Positions 7,877 to 9,718 of a DNA stretch of 9,718 nucleotides are shown here, piece after piece. The translations under genes and the position numbers were made by a program. Location: the NCBI GenBank assembly GCA_046262995.1, contig JBHELQ010000067.1, forward strand, positions 1 to 9,718, given 5' to 3'. The DNA is from JBHELQ01 sp046262995. Its GTDB lineage: Bacteria > Actinomycetota > Thermoleophilia > Solirubrobacterales > Thermoleophilaceae. The notes under the pieces are model-generated. The model made no database searches. It saw nothing but the letters and a program-made list of their open reading frames with translations, and had not been told where the DNA came from. Each line of letters opens with the position of its first letter. The first letter of the stretch is position 1.

Positions 7877-8293
7877 CTAGGTGTGGACTTGCACAACTAC
7901 TGTCCGCTCGCGCGGGCGGTCGTCGAAGTCGATCAGCACGATCTGCTGCCAGGTCCCGGTCGTGAGCTGGCCGCCCCGCAGCGGCACCGCCTCCGACGGC
8001 CCCACGATCGCCGCCCGTATGTGGGCATGCGAGTTGGTGTCCCCGTTCAGGCGGTTGTGCTCGTAGTCGCCCTCGCGCGGCACTAGGCGATCGAGCGCGG
8101 CGCGCAGGTCGTGGACGCCGCCGGGCTCGTGCTCCATCGTCGTGATCGCGGCCGTCGAGCCGGGCACGAAGACCGACACGACCCCCTCCCGCAGGCCGGA
8201 CGCGCGGACGACCTCCAGCAGGCCATCGGTCAGGTCGACGACATCGCCGTCGCCCTCGGTGGAGAAGCGCAGCTCGGCGCTGTGTACCGGCAC
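7877..8293 (-). CDS. yjbQ: YjbQ/UPF0047 family protein
   Basis: This 138-residue protein covers the full length of the widespread YjbQ (UPF0047) family. The family is a small trimeric cytoplasmic fold; some members show weak thiamine-phosphate synthase activity, and the physiological role is unsettled. Family landmarks are visible: VFVPGSTAAITTMEHEPG (41-58) with conserved Glu54 and Glu56, NSHAHIRAAIVG (87-98) with His89 and His91 in the conserved polar pocket, then LTTGTWQQIVLIDFDD (110-125) and a final beta strand RTVVVQVHT. The GTG start at 8293 lies 3 bases after the panB stop with no clear Shine-Dalgarno, so translation is probably coupled to panB. The position as last gene of the pantothenate operon suggests co-expression with cofactor synthesis, but no direct step in that pathway is known for this family. 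Confidence 0.92.
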   Translation of the reverse strand: MPVHSAELRFSTEGDGDVVDLTDGLLEVVRASGLREGVVSVFVPGSTAAITTMEHEPGGVHDLRAALDRLVPREGDYEHNRLNGDTNSHAHIRAAIVGPSEAVPLRGGQLTTGTWQQIVLIDFDDRPRERTVVVQVHT

Positions 8294-8296
8294 CCG

Positions 8297-9202
8297 CTAG
8301 AGGCTCGGGCCGCCCGTGAAGGGCTCGCCCGCCTGGTCCAGCAGCGCGTGCAGGCGCTCCACCTCGTCCGGCGCCATCGTGTAGCCGTGCTCCGGCTCGG
8401 GGTAGCGCCGGCCCCGCACGTCGTCGGCGAAGCTGCGCACGCCCTGAACCATCTCCTCCTTGACCTGCCCGTAGCGCTTCACGAAGCGCGCCACCCGGCC
8501 GTCGTAGATACCGAGCAGGTCGTGGAAGACCATCACCTGGCCGTCGGTTGCCGGCCCCGCTCCGATCCCGATCACGGGTATCTCGATGCGCGGCATGATC
8601 GCCTCGGTCAGCTCACTCGGCACAGCCTCGAACACGAGCGCGAAGCAGCCGGCCTCCTGCAGGTCGACGGCGTCCGACATCACCTCGAGCGCCCGCTCCG
8701 CGGTCCGGCCCTGGGAGCGGTAGCCGCCCAGGGCGGTGGCGGTCTGCGGAGTGAGCCCGACGTGGCCCATCACGGGGATGCCGGACTGAACGATCGCGCG
8801 CGCCCGCTCCACCGACGTGCCCCCGCGCTCGAGCTTGACGGCGTCGCAGCCGGCCTCCTTGATGTACCGCTGCGCCGAGGCGATCGCCTGCTCGTTCGAG
8901 ACCTCGTACGAGCCGAACGGCAGGTCCCCGATCAGGAACGGCGTCTTCAGTCCGCGGCGCACGGCGGAGGCCAGCACCAGCATCTCGTCGAGCGTGACCG
9001 GCACGGTGCTGGGGTAGCCCAGCTCGACCTGCGCCGCGGTGTCGCCGACCAGGACCACGTCGACGCCGGCCTCCTCGGCCACCTGGGCGCTCGGGAAGTC
9101 GTAGGCGGTGACCATGGCGATCGGCTCGCCGAGCGCCTTCTTGGCGCTCAGGCTGGAGAGGGTGACGGGGCGGCCCTTGGGGGCCGGGGCATGCGAGCTC
9201 AT
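8297..9202 (-). CDS. panB: 3-methyl-2-oxobutanoate hydroxymethyltransferase (ketopantoate hydroxymethyltransferase)
   Basis: PanB transfers a one-carbon unit from 5,10-methylene-tetrahydrofolate to alpha-ketoisovalerate, giving ketopantoate, the first step toward pantoate and coenzyme A. The 301-residue TIM-barrel enzyme keeps the expected functional residues: metal-site Asp54 (LVGDT), Asp93 (IGDLPFGSYE) and Glu125 (VKLERG), Lys123, His147 (GHVGLTPQ) and catalytic Glu192 (VFEAVP). These are offset 9-11 residues from E. coli D45, D84, E114, K112, H136 and E181. GIGAGPATDGQVMVFHDLLG is the typical C-terminal signature. ATG 9202 overlaps the panD stop in an ATGA and has GGAGGAG 8 bases upstream. 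The start gives a short Pro-rich lead before the barrel. Identity is secure; the sequence after VGD (TAAQVELGY) is of the actinobacterial rather than enterobacterial kind. Confidence 0.97.
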   Translation of the reverse strand: MSSHAPAPKGRPVTLSSLSAKKALGEPIAMVTAYDFPSAQVAEEAGVDVVLVGDTAAQVELGYPSTVPVTLDEMLVLASAVRRGLKTPFLIGDLPFGSYEVSNEQAIASAQRYIKEAGCDAVKLERGGTSVERARAIVQSGIPVMGHVGLTPQTATALGGYRSQGRTAERALEVMSDAVDLQEAGCFALVFEAVPSELTEAIMPRIEIPVIGIGAGPATDGQVMVFHDLLGIYDGRVARFVKRYGQVKEEMVQGVRSFADDVRGRRYPEPEHGYTMAPDEVERLHALLDQAGEPFTGGPSL

Positions 9203-9579
9203 CGAACCAGCTCCTCCACGTTCGCGTTGACCTGTATGACTCTGTTTCCTGCGCCGACGTGGACCACGGTCGGCTCGTAGGCGGCGAGCTCGTCGTCCTC
9301 GTAGTCCGCGTAGGAGATCACGATCACGGTGTCGCCTGTGTGCACGAGCCTGGCGGCGGCCCCGTTGACGGTGACCTCGCCGCAGCCGGGCTCGCCGGCG
9401 ATCGTGTACGTCTCGAAGCGCGCTCCGTTGTCCACGTCGAGCACGTGCACCCGCTCGTGCTCGAGGATGTCCGCCGCGTCGAGCAGCTCCGGGTCCATGG
9501 TGATCGACCCCACGTAGTGCAGGTCGCTCCCGGTGACGGTCGCGCGGTGGATCTTCGACTTCAGCATGCTGCGTCTCAC
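9199..9579 (-). CDS. panD: Aspartate 1-decarboxylase proenzyme
   Basis: PanD decarboxylates L-aspartate to beta-alanine for pantothenate synthesis, using a pyruvoyl group made by self-cleavage. With the GTG start at 9579 the protein is 126 residues, the same length as E. coli PanD, and the numbering agrees: cleavage site Gly24-Ser25 (HYVGSITMD), Lys9, Tyr22, Arg54, Thr57, Tyr58 and Asn72 (VNGAAARL). GTG is preferred over ATG 9567 because GGAGG (9586-9590) lies 6 bases upstream, and it restores the usual MxRxMLKSK N-terminus. The panC stop overlaps it as GTGA, and panB begins in an ATGA overlap at its end, so all three are probably translationally coupled. No PanZ/PanM-type maturation partner is visible here; actinobacterial PanD generally matures without one. 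Confidence 0.96.
   Translation of the reverse strand: MRRSMLKSKIHRATVTGSDLHYVGSITMDPELLDAADILEHERVHVLDVDNGARFETYTIAGEPGCGEVTVNGAAARLVHTGDTVIVISYADYEDDELAAYEPTVVHVGAGNRVIQVNANVEELVR
9211..9217 (-). promoter_or_regulatory. Shine-Dalgarno for panB
   Basis: GGAGGAG on the minus strand, inside the 3' end of panD, is 8 bases before the panB ATG. It supports the ATG in the ATGA overlap rather than an internal start. Confidence 0.7.
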
Positions 9580-9718
9580 GTGGCGCCTCCCAGGATCGTG
9601 TTGTCGATCAGCCGCGCCCGACCGACCCGGGCGGCCACTGCCAGGAGCGTCGAGCCGTTCACGCACTCGACGGCTGATAGGTCCTCGGCGGAGCGGAGCT
9701 CCAGGTACTCGGGCTCGA
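9576..9718 (-). CDS. panC: Pantothenate synthetase, C-terminal fragment (5' part beyond window edge)
   Basis: Only the last 47 codons are in the window. PanC joins pantoate and beta-alanine with ATP to give pantothenate. The minus-strand translation just before the TGA at 9576-9578 contains PEYLELRSAEDLSAVE, LLAVAARVGRARLIDNTIL and ends GGAT, which fits the PanC C-terminal dimer domain (P-Y-L-x-L-R and ARLIDN motifs). The catalytic ATP-binding domain lies outside. The stop codon overlaps the panD GTG as GTGA, and GGAGG for panD lies in its last codons. Confidence 0.92.
   Translation of the reverse strand, partial: EPEYLELRSAEDLSAVECVNGSTLLAVAARVGRARLIDNTILGGAT
9586..9590 (-). promoter_or_regulatory. 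Shine-Dalgarno deciding the panD start
   Basis: GGAGG on the minus strand lies 6 bases before the GTG at 9579 and 18 bases before the ATG at 9567, so it favours the GTG. Confidence 0.65.

Noticed and set aside
7861..7910. Inverted repeat CGAGCGGA/TCCGCTCG around the yjbQ stop
   Set aside because: The stem is only 8 bp with a 34-base loop and no T-run, so it is likely chance in this base composition.
8111..9280. 389-codon plus-strand open frame over panB, yjbQ and panD
   Set aside because: It is a shadow of well-identified genes, with Arg/His/Leu-rich composition and no recognisable motif.

Overview
The window is GC-rich, densely packed chromosomal DNA of a bacterium. The gene set and protein style point to a high-GC actinobacterium, most likely of the class Thermoleophilia (Solirubrobacter/Conexibacter type). 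The clues are a DivIVA-like protein with a Pro/Glu/Ala linker, a secreted Asp-rich nonapeptide-repeat protein ending in a Cys-containing cap, a one-helix secreted protein with Ile-headed pentads, and apparent leaderless starts. The lineage is inferred; no rRNA is present to prove it. No mobile element, tRNA, rRNA or CRISPR array was seen.

Layout. (1) 1-5434 is a DNA-repair block: the 3' half of uvrB (+), a DivIVA-like coiled-coil protein (+), a small VOC/glyoxalase-fold protein (-) whose stop codon abuts that of the DivIVA-like gene, and complete uvrA (+). (2) 5458-7813 is an accessory, envelope-facing block: a secreted P-domain plus RTX-type repeat protein (-), a divergent left-handed beta-helix acyltransferase (+), and a secreted or membrane-anchored pentad-repeat protein (-). 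Perfect 11-bp GC-rich hairpins separate the two convergent gene pairs of this block. (3) 7877-9718 is a tight minus-strand operon, panC-panD-panB-yjbQ, for pantothenate (coenzyme A precursor) synthesis. It has a GTGA overlap (panC/panD), an ATGA overlap (panD/panB) and a 3-base gap (panB/yjbQ).

How the genes work together. UvrA and UvrB are the damage-recognition half of nucleotide excision repair. They are near each other but separated by two genes and probably transcribed apart. PanB, PanC and PanD supply ketopantoate, join pantoate to beta-alanine, and make beta-alanine. YjbQ is a family with reported weak thiamine-phosphate synthase activity and an unsettled role. The three middle genes have no assigned pathway.

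The repair and pan blocks are ordinary housekeeping. The less described material is the DivIVA-like protein's hendecad array and C-terminal module, the protease-free P-domain/RTX protein, the decad-repeat protein with its own C-terminal domain, matching GGAG-N4-CTCC hairpins just before the ATG of both secreted-protein genes, and two candidate leaderless promoters. I found no convincing new defence or mobile system.
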